Below are positions 1 to 14,000 of a stretch of 64,000 nucleotides of DNA, piece by piece; positions within the stretch are counted from its first letter, which is position 1, and every line of letters begins with the position of its first letter. Made by a program: the position numbers and the translations under genes. This DNA is from Symsagittifera roscoffensis (taxonomy: Eukaryota > Xenacoelomorpha > Acoela > Convolutidae), in NCBI RefSeq assembly GCF_963678635.1, contig NC_087062.1, forward strand, positions 91,365,845-91,429,844, written 5' to 3'. The notes beneath the pieces are model-generated. The model did no database searches. It was not told the origin of the DNA and was given only the letters and a program-made list of their open reading frames with translations.

Positions 1-1873
1 TGCTTTCGAAGTTTGCCTCTAACTGATTAGAATCTGAACTGGCCTGATTATTTATATTTTCCCAATTGTTTGCAATGCGTTTGCTTACCGTGATTCTGGG
101 CTTGGGTTTCCATCTTTCAAACCAAACTCATCTTGGACATGTTTATGGTTACTGGTGCATGGACTAATTTTTGTGTCCGCTGTCTAAAAAAATAAATCCA
201 GCGCTAAATTAAAATTATTTAATCAAAAAGTTACAAGGGCCAACAACATGAGATATATAGAACAATAAAGCTGTTTTCCTTTAAATTTATCTAAAACTTT
301 TTTCCTTTTTTTTCAATTTTATTCATTTTTTGTAATAAGTTTTGATATGCATTGTCAATTTTCGTGCTTGCTTATTTGGACACTACTGTTGATTTAAAGC
401 AGTTTATGGGTTGGTTGGCTGTCGTCTCAGAGGTAGTTGTTATCCTTAAATTCTTTTGAAGTTGTTAATTGTTCATATCTATTGAGAATTGTATCTTCTT
501 CTTCTTCGTTTTCTTTTAGTTTTTTTTACGCTTGCGATTAGCAAGCGTTATCAAATCGGAAGGTAGAAGTTTTTCGGGTCAACAACTAGTTCAATAAAAT
601 CAGTTGAATCATTTATAGGTAGATTCTTGCTGGGTGGGTGCTAAATTACTATTAACTATTGGTTGGATGGTGTTACTAAATGTTTCAATGGGACATGAAA
701 CATCTAAAAGTTTTTCATGAAAGTTTTCCTGCTCAATTGGTGTCTGCTCAAAAATGGTCGGTTCAGCTTTTTAAAACTGTGCAGTTTCTTATTTGATTTT
801 GAGATGTCTTTCTTGGCATGCTTGCCTAGAGTTCCTGTTCCCTTAAAACAGTTATTATGAAAATGTTTGGGATTGGGTTTTTTATGATTTTTTTCAGACA
901 TTTTCAAAAATCTTATAACTTTTGCAAAAAAAAAAAATTTTGTTTTCTCAAAATTTTTAAACCGATTTTCAAAAAAGAAAAATCCATAGAAACACCGCCT
1001 TTACCCTTGTGTGCCTACATGCTCCCTTGGTCTCTTTTTGCTTTACCACTTTGTCAACAGCCTACAAAAAAATCAGTGAGGGGGGAGGGGATATTTGACC
1101 GACGTTTTTGATTTTTTTTCCTTTTCTCAAAAACTCATCAACCAAATCTGCGATTTTGTTTCAATGAAAACAGCGGGTTTGGAAAACTCCGACTCATATG
1201 CGGCTACGTCCGAACTTTTTTTAATATATTAAATTCTGGTCCTCGGAATAATGAAACTTTTGTTTTTCAGAGCGGTTTTTTGAGTTTTTTTTGTTTTTTT
1301 CTCCAATCACCGAAACCTGATGTTGTGGATTAAATGGAGACGCGTTTTTGAAACAAGAAGCTATGATTATGCGCAAATTTTTGGAAACGAGCAAATTTTT
1401 CAAATTTGTTTTTTCGTTTTTTTTTGTGATTGTGTTGCATCGCCGCTGATGCGAAGCTTCGCTTCGCCTCTGTGTCTAGAAACTTCGTTGTGTGGTTGTT
1501 TCCCATCGCGAGTGAACCGAATGCATGAAAGTTTCTGACCAATCAGGGTCCTTTAACTTAAACAATCCGTTACTCGGTTTTTCAAGTTTAGTTTGTGCAA
1601 TTTTTTTAAATACTGATTTCTGATTGGCCAGCATAATTTCCGGGTGTTTGGCGGTTTTTCTCCTACGAAAATTACCCCACCAATTTTTGTGCCAGGAAAT
1701 AATATTGTGGGCCAATGCACTTAGTATGGTGCGTACCCACAGAGCCGCATTCCAGGATAGCCGAAAACACTAAATCCGGGATTCATTTTTGTTTTTTGGG
1801 TATTCGGCTCAGCGTGAAACGCCACCCTTGGTATTATCCCGTTTTAAACACTGATCTGTGGTATTACATGCAG
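1..1873. other. Upstream intronic or 5' sequence, no exon recognised
   Basis: AT-rich sequence with long T and A runs before the first visible exon. Short open frames on both strands have no recognisable domain and look like chance. The exon at 1874 starts in the middle of an FN3 domain behind a CAG acceptor, so this stretch is probably the 3' part of an intron whose upstream exon is outside the window. Confidence 0.6.
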
Positions 1874-2045
1874 GTATTCCGCAGCTCTGACGGTGGCGTG
1901 AGTTACGTCGAGGCGTACCCAAACACGACTCTGAATTACATAATAGACGAGGGACTGTCTCCGGCGACAGAGTACACCTACAAAGTGAAGACATACTACA
2001 ACGGATACCCTTCTCCAGATTCGACCACCACCACTGCATGTACTT
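1874..2045 (+). CDS. Exon 1 (window numbering): end of a type-B FN3 domain
   Basis: Acceptor TGCAG before 1874, donor GTAAGT at 2046, phase 0 to phase 1. Begins VFRSSDGG and carries the type-B signature: LSPATEYTYKVKTYYNGY followed by the terminal TACT. The split codon joins exon 2 as TAC (Tyr). The frame stays open upstream through the presumed intron, but that part does not look like FN3. Confidence 0.85.
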
Positions 2046-5000
2046 GTAAGTGAGCAGACATGCTGAATGCAAATGCGTGATCCAATTTTCGAAGAAATTA
2101 ACGGATTATTTGTGCTCAGTGCGATATTTCCTCTCAACTTTCAACTTTTTATTTATCGTTTGTTAACTTAATTTTTAAGGTTCGCCCAACAGGGCCGAAG
2201 AACAAATAGGCCGGGAAAAAAATTGCTCAAGCATAAATTTAGTTCAGAACTGCCGAACAAACAAAACTTATAATACAAAGAATAATACAAGTTTTGCTCA
2301 TTCAAACGATCTAGTCGTACAAATTGCCCTAGATTGCACTTATTTTTCTTAGTTGATTGGTTGTTTTTTTTCTCGTATACTTTTTGCTCTGACGGAGACC
2401 CTACAATGAACGCATTGCACGAAATCAAAAAAATCGTGAAATCCTGAAACGGTCCTTAATTTTCTTTATTTTCTCAACCCAGACCCTACAAAGCCGCAGA
2501 ACGTGACCTTTACCGCAATCAACTCCACCGCTTTGATCTGCACCTGGTCCGCCCCCAGTGTATCTGGACCTGCTCTGAGCGACTACGAGGTCATTTTCAA
2601 TGACTTATCCGCCACTCCTGAAGTTCTGGACCTCGGTAACACTTCAAAGGTGGTTGACTTGACCAGAGCGAGTGTAGACCGGAATTTGCCTAATGTTTGC
2701 TATGTCAGAACACGGTTAGTTTTCATACTTATACTTTTTTATACCTTCTCATGTTTCGGTCCGAATTATTTTGTTTAATGAGCTCTGATATGGTTGGATT
2801 TTAAGTTAAGTTGTTTTGTAAAAAAAAATTATTAATTAAAGTAAGTTGCGCAGGGGCGGATTTTTTGGAAGGGGGGAAGTGGATTTAGGGGGGCAGGAAA
2901 GTACCTTTGGTACTTTTTAAGATATCAACTTTTGGCTGACCTCTAAGACTTTTGTAAATGTCTGGTCAAAATGTTCCAAAAACTGCCCAAAACGCAAAAC
3001 ATTATATCAAAATACGGTCTTTATAATGTTCTCGGAGCGCTCAGAAACTCAATTTGGTCGACCTAAAAAAAGGTCGTCAAAATTTGTTCAAAAAATCCCC
3101 CACCCCCCTCGAGAAAATCCTAGATCCTTTCCTGAAGTTGCCTCATAAGTTTTGCCACCGGTTTGTGGACCATTTTCGGAAGTTTTTGAATAAATTGGAA
3201 TCACTTATTGATCCAGTTTTCTCAATTATCAAAAAAGTGTCGATCATAAATTGTTTTTGAACGTCAAATAACTTTACGACCGTCTATTTTTGAAACGCGA
3301 AAGTTGAAGATTTTTAGAAAAACAAGTGAGTCATTTTCTTCGGTTTCCTTGCGTTCATTGACACCTTTCCAACTGTCTGTTGGCTATGTTTCCAACTGGA
3401 CACCATATTTCAGGACGGGGTGTTCTGTGGGGGGTAATCTGGAGGGCAAGTGGGCTAGTGCAGTGGCCTACTTCGCCCCTTTTGAGCCCTCAGTGTCGGC
3501 CAAGGCCATCTCGCAGACGGAAGTGGAATTGGAAGTGATTCCAGACTACGAGTTCAATAACATTCGTACATATCTTGCCACCATTTACAGAGATGGAGTT
3601 TCAATTGGTGAGAAAAAAAAACATAAAACCAATTCTCTAGAGTTTCAATTTGATATATTCTTTTCACTAACGCGAGCTTGCTGTCCATTCATTTCGTACT
3701 GTCTCTTCATTTTCTTTTTAAGCGAGTTGTAAGCTTCGAACTATAATGATTCAAAAGTCATTTCGAATAGGTTTGAGGGAAGCTAATTGACCGCAATAGT
3801 GTTTATTAGAAGCAAAGTTTATCATATCTTTCAGATGATCTAACCAATTTTCTCAAAAATTAGGTTTGAGTTCGAAATTTCTCTGAAGAAAAAATCATCT
3901 CGAATACTAAACTGATTCTATTTTCTTTCACCAAAAGCTATTCCAGAAACGTTTAAAGGCAGTCAATACATTCAAAGCTTCACCCAGAAGCAAATAGTCT
4001 GGATTATTACAGCTTTTGAATAGTTTGTATTCGAGATGACTTTTACTTCAGAGAAATTTCGAAATTAAACCTAAATTTATGAGAAAATTTATTTGATCAT
4101 CTTAAAAATATTGATGTATTTAACTCGCAAAGTTGACACTCCTATTTTCGGTTAAGTTATGGGGTTTAAATGTGGGGTAATTAATGCGTGCTAATAAATA
4201 TTCCGGCTCACATAATTTTTTCAAATTGAATTGAGTCAAGCTAGTTGGTTTAAATAACACTTGTTTTGCGCTGATACGTAACGAAAGTAACGGAATATTT
4301 GTGCTCGGGGTGAGTTTTTTTTCTTCAGATAAATTTTGACTTTTTAACTAGCCATTTTTGACGGAATTTTTTTGTATCATTCAAAAGCTATTGTTGTTCT
4401 GAGCTTAAACTTGACAAGATATTTCAACTGTGATCAATTTTTGTAAAGTTATAGGGGTTTATGTTGCTATTTTGTAAAGTTATGTTGCTATTTTGGCTAA
4501 TTTGGGACATTTAACGCACGATATATTTCACGCTATTAACGCGTAAGCGGAGATTTAATCCGTCTTAGAAATCGTTCCAAAATGGTTAAAGAAAGCTTAT
4601 TTGCAATAATTGGTTTGTTACTAGGAGCGACTTCTATCACTTTGTACTTTATATGGCGTGTGGGAGGATGAATTTCACAAAAAATTTCAAATTAAAAAAC
4701 AAACATTTTTATTTTTTACATTTAATTTTTTTCAAGTTTTTACTGCTCAATAGACCTTAGGAGGCAGTCGGAACATTCAAAACCTCGCCTTGATACGAGC
4801 AGTTTTGTCTTAGTTTTGCCTTGATACGAGCAGTTTTGTCTTAATACTATATGACTTTCTTGTAGAATATTTTTTTGCCGTTTTTTGAAGCTAGTTTTGC
4901 TATATACAGTCCTGGTTTGAATTATCCGGACAAAATGAAAAAAAAAAGAGAGCTGCAAAAAATGATGAGAATAAAATGCATAGAATTTCTCATGAATTGT

Positions 5001-8000
5001 CGTAATGCAAATTGCTTAGCAAAATTCGGAACTAGAATTTTAACCCAAAACATTTGGCTCGTTTTAGGTAATCAAGAATAACGCTAAGACTACCAATTTA
5101 AATGATGTTAAATTTATTCGTTTGGTAAAACCTTGAAAAATTTGTTTAAGAAAAAATACTTTTGGTTAATAATTTTGGTTGGCAAATATCGATATACATC
5201 ATTTTAAACAATCGAAATTAAAATCTTTACAATGAATGCCACCCAATCCCGATAGATACCGTTAAGTTAAAACTGTCGCACTGAACATGGCCTACTAAAT
5301 ACCGCAAACCTTGGTCGTATATCTGAGCGATAATAATTTAGTTTTTTTTTTAAAAAGTGCTTCTAATTTCATCATTGTACTTCAATTGTACTATGAACAT
5401 TAGTAGTTCAAAGTACACTCTCATAGGGAGTAAAAGTGGTATCATAATCACGCCACATTAGTTATGCATGGGATTATAAACACGGGCGGATCTAGAATTT
5501 TCTCGGGGGGTAGCGGATTTTCAAAAAAATTTTCGAAAGTTTTGTCGATCCTTTTTAGATCGACCAAACAAATTTATTTTCCAAGCTCTCCTAAAGCACT
5601 AAAAGGACGCTGTTTTAGCCAAACTATAAGCGCCGCAGGCAATTTTTTGAGAAAACAGGATACAATCTTTTGATAAAATTATGAAAAATTTGTTTATGTA
5701 AAAATACTTTTGGTTGATAGCCAAACAAGTCATTTTTACTATATAAAACTCAAATTCTTCGCTTAAAACCAAATTTTGAACGTTTTTGCACCAATTTTAG
5801 GAGATTTGATTTTAGCCCTGTAGATAGGTGTTGGGTTGTGTAAGACTTTCTTTTAAGTTAACCGGGTAGTCTTAGCGTTATTCTTGACTAATTAAAAAAC
5901 TAAATTCCCCTTTTTTGCGGTAAAATTTTTGATTCTAATTTTTGCAAAATAAATGCATCATAATAATTTTCACATTAAAAAAACTTAGTAATCAAACACT
6001 CGAAAGAAATGAGCGTTATTAAATGGAGTCCTTTTTTAACTCAAAGGATGTTGATTCTGCCGATATTTTTGGCCATTTAGTCCGTCTGTCATGAGAATAG
6101 CGCTCAAAATATTTCTCAGATCACAACTAAAGCTCATTGTTATCTTATGTGTGAAGAAACTTTGTTAGACTAATCAAAAACGGATTTTCTTACGCAGTTG
6201 GACCGTGGGGTGGGTATTTATTAGAACCAGCAAATCAGTTTCATTTTTATCAAATTAATAAATCAGTCGCGTTAGCATCAAAAATCTTTCATTGGACAAA
6301 AGTAGACTCGACCACCTAATTTTAGTGTCATTTAGGTGTATGCAATTTCGAAATTTTATTTCATATCAAGTTATAGACCGCTAAGGCACGGCCTGTTAGT
6401 TGCTGAGCTATGGCTAATACAAGGATAGCTTGTTACTGCGCGCAAAAAAAAAGCATAGAATGTTCCGATCATAGTCTTCAAAAAAACACAAAAAAAGGTT
6501 TTTCAAATTAGTTTTTTTTCTACGTGGTGTGATAAAAGTATCTGAACGAGTATATACAGTTTAGGAATAGTAGTCAGTCATAGTAAAACAGGTGAACAGT
6601 TTTGGTAGAAAAAAGATTACAAAAACAAAACAAAAATCGTTAAAACAATTTTAAAAAAATTCAAAAAAATGTTTTTCTATTTTTTTGCAGCATTTTTTGA
6701 AAATTTCAAATTATTGACTCCTAAGTTTTTGCTTTGAAAAATCCGAAAAATATTTTTTTTTTAACTAAAAAATAGGTTTTTAGGGCTTAAATTAAGCATT
6801 AATAAGCTATTTTAAGCCTAGCTTGCTTTATTTGATCGAAATAAGACCAAAAATTAATATTTTCCGACCTGCTTTTTCCCCAACTAAAAAAAAATTGGAA
6901 ATTTTTGGGTGTGGTCCGAATTAAGACTAAAACAGCTGTAATATGATATATCAAGCAGCCCAGTACGATGATTATTTGTGGTACCTGACTTTGCCTGGAA
7001 AGCAAAAATAAAAAATAAAAAGAAACACGAATACAAAGTTTCTCCCCATTTTCAATGGTCGGAACAATAAACAATAAGTAACTTAATCATCTGATTTATT
7101 TTTGCAACTTTTCGGTTATACCCTCTCTAAATGAATTGTGAAAATGACAATTTTCATAAGAAAGTAGGATCGATGCTAATTAAAAATGCTGGGCTGATAT
7201 CGCGAACGTTTAGCTCACGATATCAGCGAACAAAACGAAAATGAAGAACGCATTTGGTCTCATTTTCGCGAAATTTAGTTGGCAAAAAGTAGAAAGAAGA
7301 TACAATTTGAGGCTAGTTTCAGCAAAAAATTTTCGTAAACAATTGATAGGGCTCTTACTTTTCTATATCTGCCAAATATTCTATGTTTTAAAGTGAGAAT
7401 GGCAAAAATTTGAGCAATCAGAACGAATGGACAAAAAAATTGGTAAAAATAGGATCAACTTGTCATTTTGCTACAATTGAACCTTGGTAAAAATAAAATT
7501 TCACCAGTCGGACCAAAACTGTGTACACGTGAAAACAGTGTCACTGCAAATTAATAAAGCACACAATACTTCAGCGTTTCATTTATTTTCAACCAATCAG
7601 GTGCAAGGTTTCCCTGTCTTCAGATCGGTTGCAACCGCTGAAAATATACAAGTCTTGGAAATTTTTATTAGGGGGTTCAGCCTAGATTAGCACAACATCA
7701 ATCCTGCTTACCTTCTATATATCCGAGAGATAATGAAACCTGTTTTGACTGTTTTCTCTTTCAAATTTGGTTTACAACACACTTTTTTCAAGCTCGTTAA
7801 AAGTTGCAAAGTATTTCCCATGAATAAAAAAGGAAAAGGGCTCAAACCATCCAGTTTTAGATCAATTTGATTTTCAACCGTCTTTGGAAAATTACTCGAA
7901 CAATTAATTTACCACCGAAATTCTGAGTTGTCATTTGACAACCTATACTACATTCAGTTGATGCAAAAAAGTTCAGTTGATGCTATTGCTTCTCTAATAG

Positions 8001-11000
8001 AAAATCTAATTTGGATTAAGATAACCAAGCCATTAAAACTCAGTGAACGTTTCTTGATTTAAGTGAAAATTTGAAAATAATTACCTCCTAGAAATCTTCA
8101 AATTACATATTAAACAAACAAAAAAGGGTGATATTTTCTAAAAAATACCATATGATTTCAATTTTTACCAGAATAAAATTTTTACAACCATCTCACAAAT
8201 CTTTTTCCTATTTTTTTAAAATGATTTGCAAATCGACGCGAAATGAAATCATTATTTTTTTCCCATACATTCTCGAAACTATAATAATAGGAACTTTATA
8301 ATGTCATATTTTAATCTTTTCTCATAGTATCGGTTTTCTCCATTGTAAAGTTGGTCTGAATTTGTTCGTTTTTCCAGGCTAAATGACACACATTTTACAA
8401 AGACACGAAAGGAATATGTAAATTTCCTCTCAATGCAATTCTCCTGCAATGTACTCATTATTTTAGCTGTTTTATCATCTCAATAGATTGCTTTCATTGC
8501 CCTTAAAGGGAGAATAAACAATGGGAGATTTAGTTGAAATCCTGATAAAAACATTTGAAAAAGTAGAAATTTTTCATTTTTTTAATTTTGTTTTTTAAAT
8601 TTATATATATCAGTTTATTTGATCCAAACGTTTTGTGCTACTTCCGCATTAACTGGCTTTCCTTGCTTTGCTCCTAAATTCTTTTTGGCGTTTCAGCTGA
8701 AGACATTGGGTTCCCGTGGCACTACACCGATACCGGACGAGTGGCAGGAACCCAATACTTGTACTCCGCCGAGTTCAAAGCGTTCGGCAGCTCCTCTGCA
8801 GTCTCAAACACAACTGCGACTTGCACGACTCCTAAAGAAGTCACCGACTTGCAAGTTTCCTTCTCAAACTCTAGTCACCTGACCGTCTCTTGGACCATTC
8901 CTGCGGGTGTGGTTGAGGCGTTTGTAGTGCAAGCGAACTCGTTTATAGCAGAGACAAACATGAATCAAACAGTGATAAATGTGACCGTAGGACTGGATGA
9001 CTACTCTATAGATATCCCCACTTTGGAGGACGAGTCCTGCTTCAATGTGCTCGTGATGACACTAGTTTATTGCGACCACTGGATGCTTCACAACATCAGC
9101 AGCCCGGGACGGCATATCAAAGCTTGCACAAGTGAGTCTTCGGATCTTCGGCAATGAGTCCTATACTATATTGGGTTAAAGCTAGCAGCAAAGATACTGG
9201 TATACGTACAGCTCGCTGTTTTCATGGATTTGCTTCGAGCATGTTAACGATTACACTGCAACATTGTGAAAGTTACATGCTTCTTTTTTTTCTAAATTAC
9301 CAACTTCCCATGTTTCAAACCGGCTGTTTCAAAAACTGCTTCGATTATGTCACGATTACAACCACGACATAATTAATGATACATACTTGCTCTTTTGACA
9401 GTTAAATAGCTAACGAATGGGAGAAATGAAGCACGTAAAACCGCTCCCAGAAACCACTTTCAAAAACTTGCGGTTATCCGAAGTCATAAATTAATATATT
9501 TTAAACCGTTTCAGCTGTTCAACCGCCCAACATAACAGTAACTGCAAGTCGCTACAACGAGATCACCATTATATTTGAGGACACTGACCCCCAGTATACA
9601 TACCATTTGTGGAGGGGGGCTCTCAAGCTGAATGGGGTGGGGGCAGTTACAATGGATACAAATGGCCTCACTGCGGGAGCTGAATACTGCTACACTGCGG
9701 CTATCCAGAAAAATGGCGTCATGTCTCCACGCTCCCATTCCGTAAAAAAATTCTGACTGTATCAAACTAACACTTATTATTAGTTTCTACAGTTTTGTAA
9801 ATCAATCATTTTGTTTTCGACCAATCATTGTTATAGTTCCAACCGCTAAAGGTGTCGAAAAACTTTTGATTCTGGTGTTTTTGAACACACAAAAGGGGAC
9901 CACAAATAAACGTCAGATGTTGTCGTGTCATATATCAGATAAAATCTCTCTCAGCCTAGATTCGATCATGGTCAAAAAAACTTCCAAAAAATGTCTATAA
10001 AATTTTAGCTTGCTGGGTGAATATAGAGCGAGGAGCCTCTTTTCGTTCCGACGATGACCTGAATAATTTTTAAAGAGTATTTTGAAGGTAGCTTGTTAAT
10101 AACCGTTATTTGGCCGTCAAAAATTCCTTGATTTTATTTGCTTTTCATACACAAATTTATACTGCGGTGGTAGTCACTTTTTATCTGACTTAGTGAACAC
10201 ACTAAATATGCTAAATTTATGCAAACGAACACTCGTGATACTACAAGTTCACTTCTCTTAAACCAATTAAGTACATTTTTGGTGGAAATTCATGTTAACG
10301 AATCCCGGATTGTAACTTATTTTTTTCCAACATTAGAAGACTCCACAAATTTGAATCTGTAAAGTTATTGGATCAAGTTAAAATCCTCTCCTCTCCTCGC
10401 CCCCCCCCCCCTCCCCTCAAAAAGACCAAGTTAAGATCCTCCACCCCAGCGCTGAATTTAAATTTAATTTGTTGAGCGCTGCATGTAAAATGCTCGATTC
10501 TGATTGGCTGAAAATTCCCAACTTAGAACCAAGTAAACATCCTCCCCCCTAAACGTGTTTAGGGTGGAGGATGTTAACTTGGTACAAATTATTTGATGCA
10601 AACTAGAAATTAAAATGGCAATGGACGCAAAAAATTTTCCTGACTTTTCAAACGGTAACAATTTTTTTTGAAATGTAATTGATATCTTTGAAACCTGATT
10701 ATCGGCACAAACGTGAATGAAGTGAATCTGTGGAATGTGAAAATCTAAAGTACGCATTAATACTGAAGTTATTGAGTTGTTTTAATCTATTCAATTAGGT
10801 AAAACATTGTCATTCAAAATCAGTTAAATCACTAATTAAAACAAATACATCAAAGCGTAACTACATGAACGCACGCACGTCCTTCAGCACACGCGTATTG
10901 GCTTCTGCCTGGAACCTGTTTGCGCGATCGCTCAAAAGAGTTCCAGGCAAAAGCTAATGCGCGTATACTCAAAGATGTGCGTGCGTGCGCTCATTTAGTT

Positions 11001-14000
11001 ACGTTTTTTGTTAATTTGCTTAAGTTAGCTATTTAACTAATTTTAAAAGGGATTTAATAACTGATTGGATATAAACAAAACCATAAATTAGTTCTTGGTC
11101 CATGTCAAAAGGAGCCTACGCCGTTTCTATGGATCAAATATCAGTTTGGGGCCAAGTCACATGGTATTTTTTATGTGACGAGAGGTCCAACCAACTGTAC
11201 AGATTCAAAATTTTCTTCAACTTCAGCTCTGAAATAATGTCAAAATATACTTTTTTTCTTTTGTTAGTTAGATCTACTTAACAATTTCCCCCCTATGTTA
11301 CCTACTTAAGAATCTCTCCCCCCCCCCCTTATAATTTACTTGCTCATTTGCTAAGTTAATTTTACGTGCAACAGCTGTTGCCAATTAGAATTTTCTCGTT
11401 TCAGAGTTTGCTGCATTCTGATTGGCTGAAAATTCGACTAATTTGCTAGTAATTTGCAAGCTTAACCTACTTAACAATCCCCCCTTTGTAATAGGGGGGG
11501 GGGGATTGTTAAGTAGATCCTGTTAGTTTTCACCATTTTTATTTCAGAGTAGAAATCTACGTTGAAAAAGCATTCAGTATGTGCATGGATTGATGTCGAA
11601 AGCCGGTATCCTTTAAGCAGAATATTGCCCATATTTCTGCTCATATAAACTTTTTTGAAGATATGCTTGGGATGGTTTTTTCATTTGTCCCAATTTAGTC
11701 AAAGAAAATTATTGCTTTCAACAAGAATTTTCTTAACCGCGAGAAACTATATCGAATCTCTGAGTTCAAATAAGAAAAGCTGTTTTGCCTGTGATTAGTT
11801 TTGATGATGTTAGAAATTTGTGGATGATGGGTTTGAACCCAAGTTCGATTTCTAAATGAGTGATAATTTCTTAATTTGTTCAACCAAAATTATGCGAGAC
11901 AAGTAAGAGGACAGTCGGAGCATTTCAAGTTTTACCTTAATAAGAACAGTTTTTGCTGCATATGCATATAAACCTGCGCCAAGATACAATTGATACTGAG
12001 GATATTAGTACGAGGTTATTTTAAGTACATCTGATTTTTGAAAAAAAGTACAAAACGTTTTGCGGATCAAGTTAACATCCCCCCCCCCCCCCCCCCAAAA
12101 TAGACCAAGTTAAGATCCTCCACCCCAGCGCTGAATTTAAATTAAATTTGTTTAGCGCTGCATGTAAAATGCTCGATTCTGATTGGCTGAAAACTCCCAA
12201 CTTAGAACCAAGTTAACATCCTCCCCTTAAACGTGTTTAGGGGGAAGGATGTTAACTTGGTCACGTTTTGCTTGATCTGTTTTTTTCTCCAGATATTTCA
12301 GCTAGCCGTTCTCAGCAAAACTTCAATACCATCTGAAGCAACAATGCCCTGAGCTGCTGATGCAAAAATTGTGTCACATTTGATCACATCTAAAAAACTT
12401 ATTGAGATTTGAAATGGTAAATTTGGCCCATTTGTGATAAATGAACTATGTAATCAGCCAAAAGACGTCGCTACTATATTAAATTTCTGTAACAATTAAG
12501 TAAAAGTTTTGCAGGTCATGCTTGTTTCACTCGAATGAAGTTTTTTTGGCCTGTTTGGTAAACTTTTTGATATAATTTTTCTATTTGGTTCATATACTCA
12601 AATCGAATATGCCTGAGTTCCGTTCTTGTTTAGTTCTGTGCGTGCTCGATGCCATCTGCAGTGTCCAGTGTGAACATAGATGCGGCCACTGATACTTCTA
12701 TCACAGTGGGATGGGTGGAGCCGAGTGACGAGTACGAGTTCGTGCGCATTGTCGTCAACAACCTCCACTCGAACATGACTGTGCTCTCGGATCAGTTCAC
12801 GATTGGAGTCACCAATGCAGTCGATATTCCTGCTCTGCAGCCCAACACGCCATACAGCATCATCATTTCGTAAGCATTATCATCGTACAGCATCATCATT
12901 TTGTAAGCATTATCATCGTACAGCATCATCATTTCGTAAGCATTATCATCGATCGCACAGCATCATCATTTCGTAAGCATCATCATCGTACAACATCATC
13001 ATTTCGTAAGCATCATCATCGTACAACATCATCATTTCGTAAGCATCATCATCGTACAACATCATCATTTCTTAAGCATTATCATCGTACAGCATCATCA
13101 TTTCGTAAGCATCATCATCGTACAACATCATCATTTCGTAAGCATTATCGTCGTACAGCATCATCATTTTGTGAGCATCATCATCGTACAGCATCAACAT
13201 TTTGGAAGCATCATCATCGTACAGCATCATCATTTCGTAAGCGCAATATCATTGTACAGCATCATCATTTCGTAAGCATTATCATTGTACAGCATCATCA
13301 TTTCGTAAGCATTATCATTGTACAGCATCATCATTTCGTAAGCATCATTATCGTACGGCATCATCATTTCGTAAGCATTATCATTTTACAGCATCATCAT
13401 TTCGTAAGCATTATCATTGTACAGCATCATCATTTCGTAAGCATCCTTATCGTACGGCATCATCATTTCGTAAGCATTATCATTTTAAAGCATCATCATT
13501 TCGTAAGCATTATCATCGATCGCACAGCATCATCATTTCGTAAGCATCATTATCGTACGGCATCATCATTTCGTAAGCATCATCATCGTACAACATCATC
13601 ATTTCGTAAGCGCATTATCATTGTACAGCATCGTCATTTCGTAGGCATCATCATTGTACAGCATCATCATTTCGTAAGCATTATCATCGTACAGCATCAT
13701 CATTTTGTAAACTCATTATCCATGTACAGCATCATCATTTCGTAGGCATCATCATCGTACAGCATCATCATTTCGTAAGCATTATCATTGTACAGCATCA
13801 TCATTTCGTAAGCATTATCATCGTACAGCATCAACATTTTGAAAGCATCATCATCGTACAGCATCATCATTTCGTAAGCGCAATATCATTGTACAGCATC
13901 ATCATCTCGTAAGCATTATCATTGTACAGCATCATCATTTCGTAAGCATTATCATCGTACAGCATCATCATTACGTAAGCGCATTATCATTGTACAGCAT

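Larger units (their letters stand above)
9742..12633 (+). other. Intron 5, repeat-rich
   Basis: 2.9-kb intron holding three C/G-tract foldback copies (10372, 11269, 12062) and an inverted repeat at 10856-11009, annotated separately. At 11905-11960 a degraded tail of the 0.55-kb hairpin element is visible (ACAGTCGGAGCATTTC). No exon seen in the rest. Confidence 0.6.

Noticed and set aside
857-1111. Plus-strand 84-codon frame and its neighbours in 700-1700
   Set aside because: Phe/Lys-rich translation of T/A runs on overlapping strands, no domain, no splice context.
1715-1873. Upstream extension of the exon 1 frame to an ATG at 1715
   Set aside because: The extension lacks FN3 character and a TGCAG acceptor sits exactly where FN3 sequence begins; not a signal peptide.
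6799-7074. Minus-strand 91-codon frame with hydrophobic stretch
   Set aside because: Intronic AT-rich sequence; hydrophobicity follows from T-rich codons; no supporting signals.
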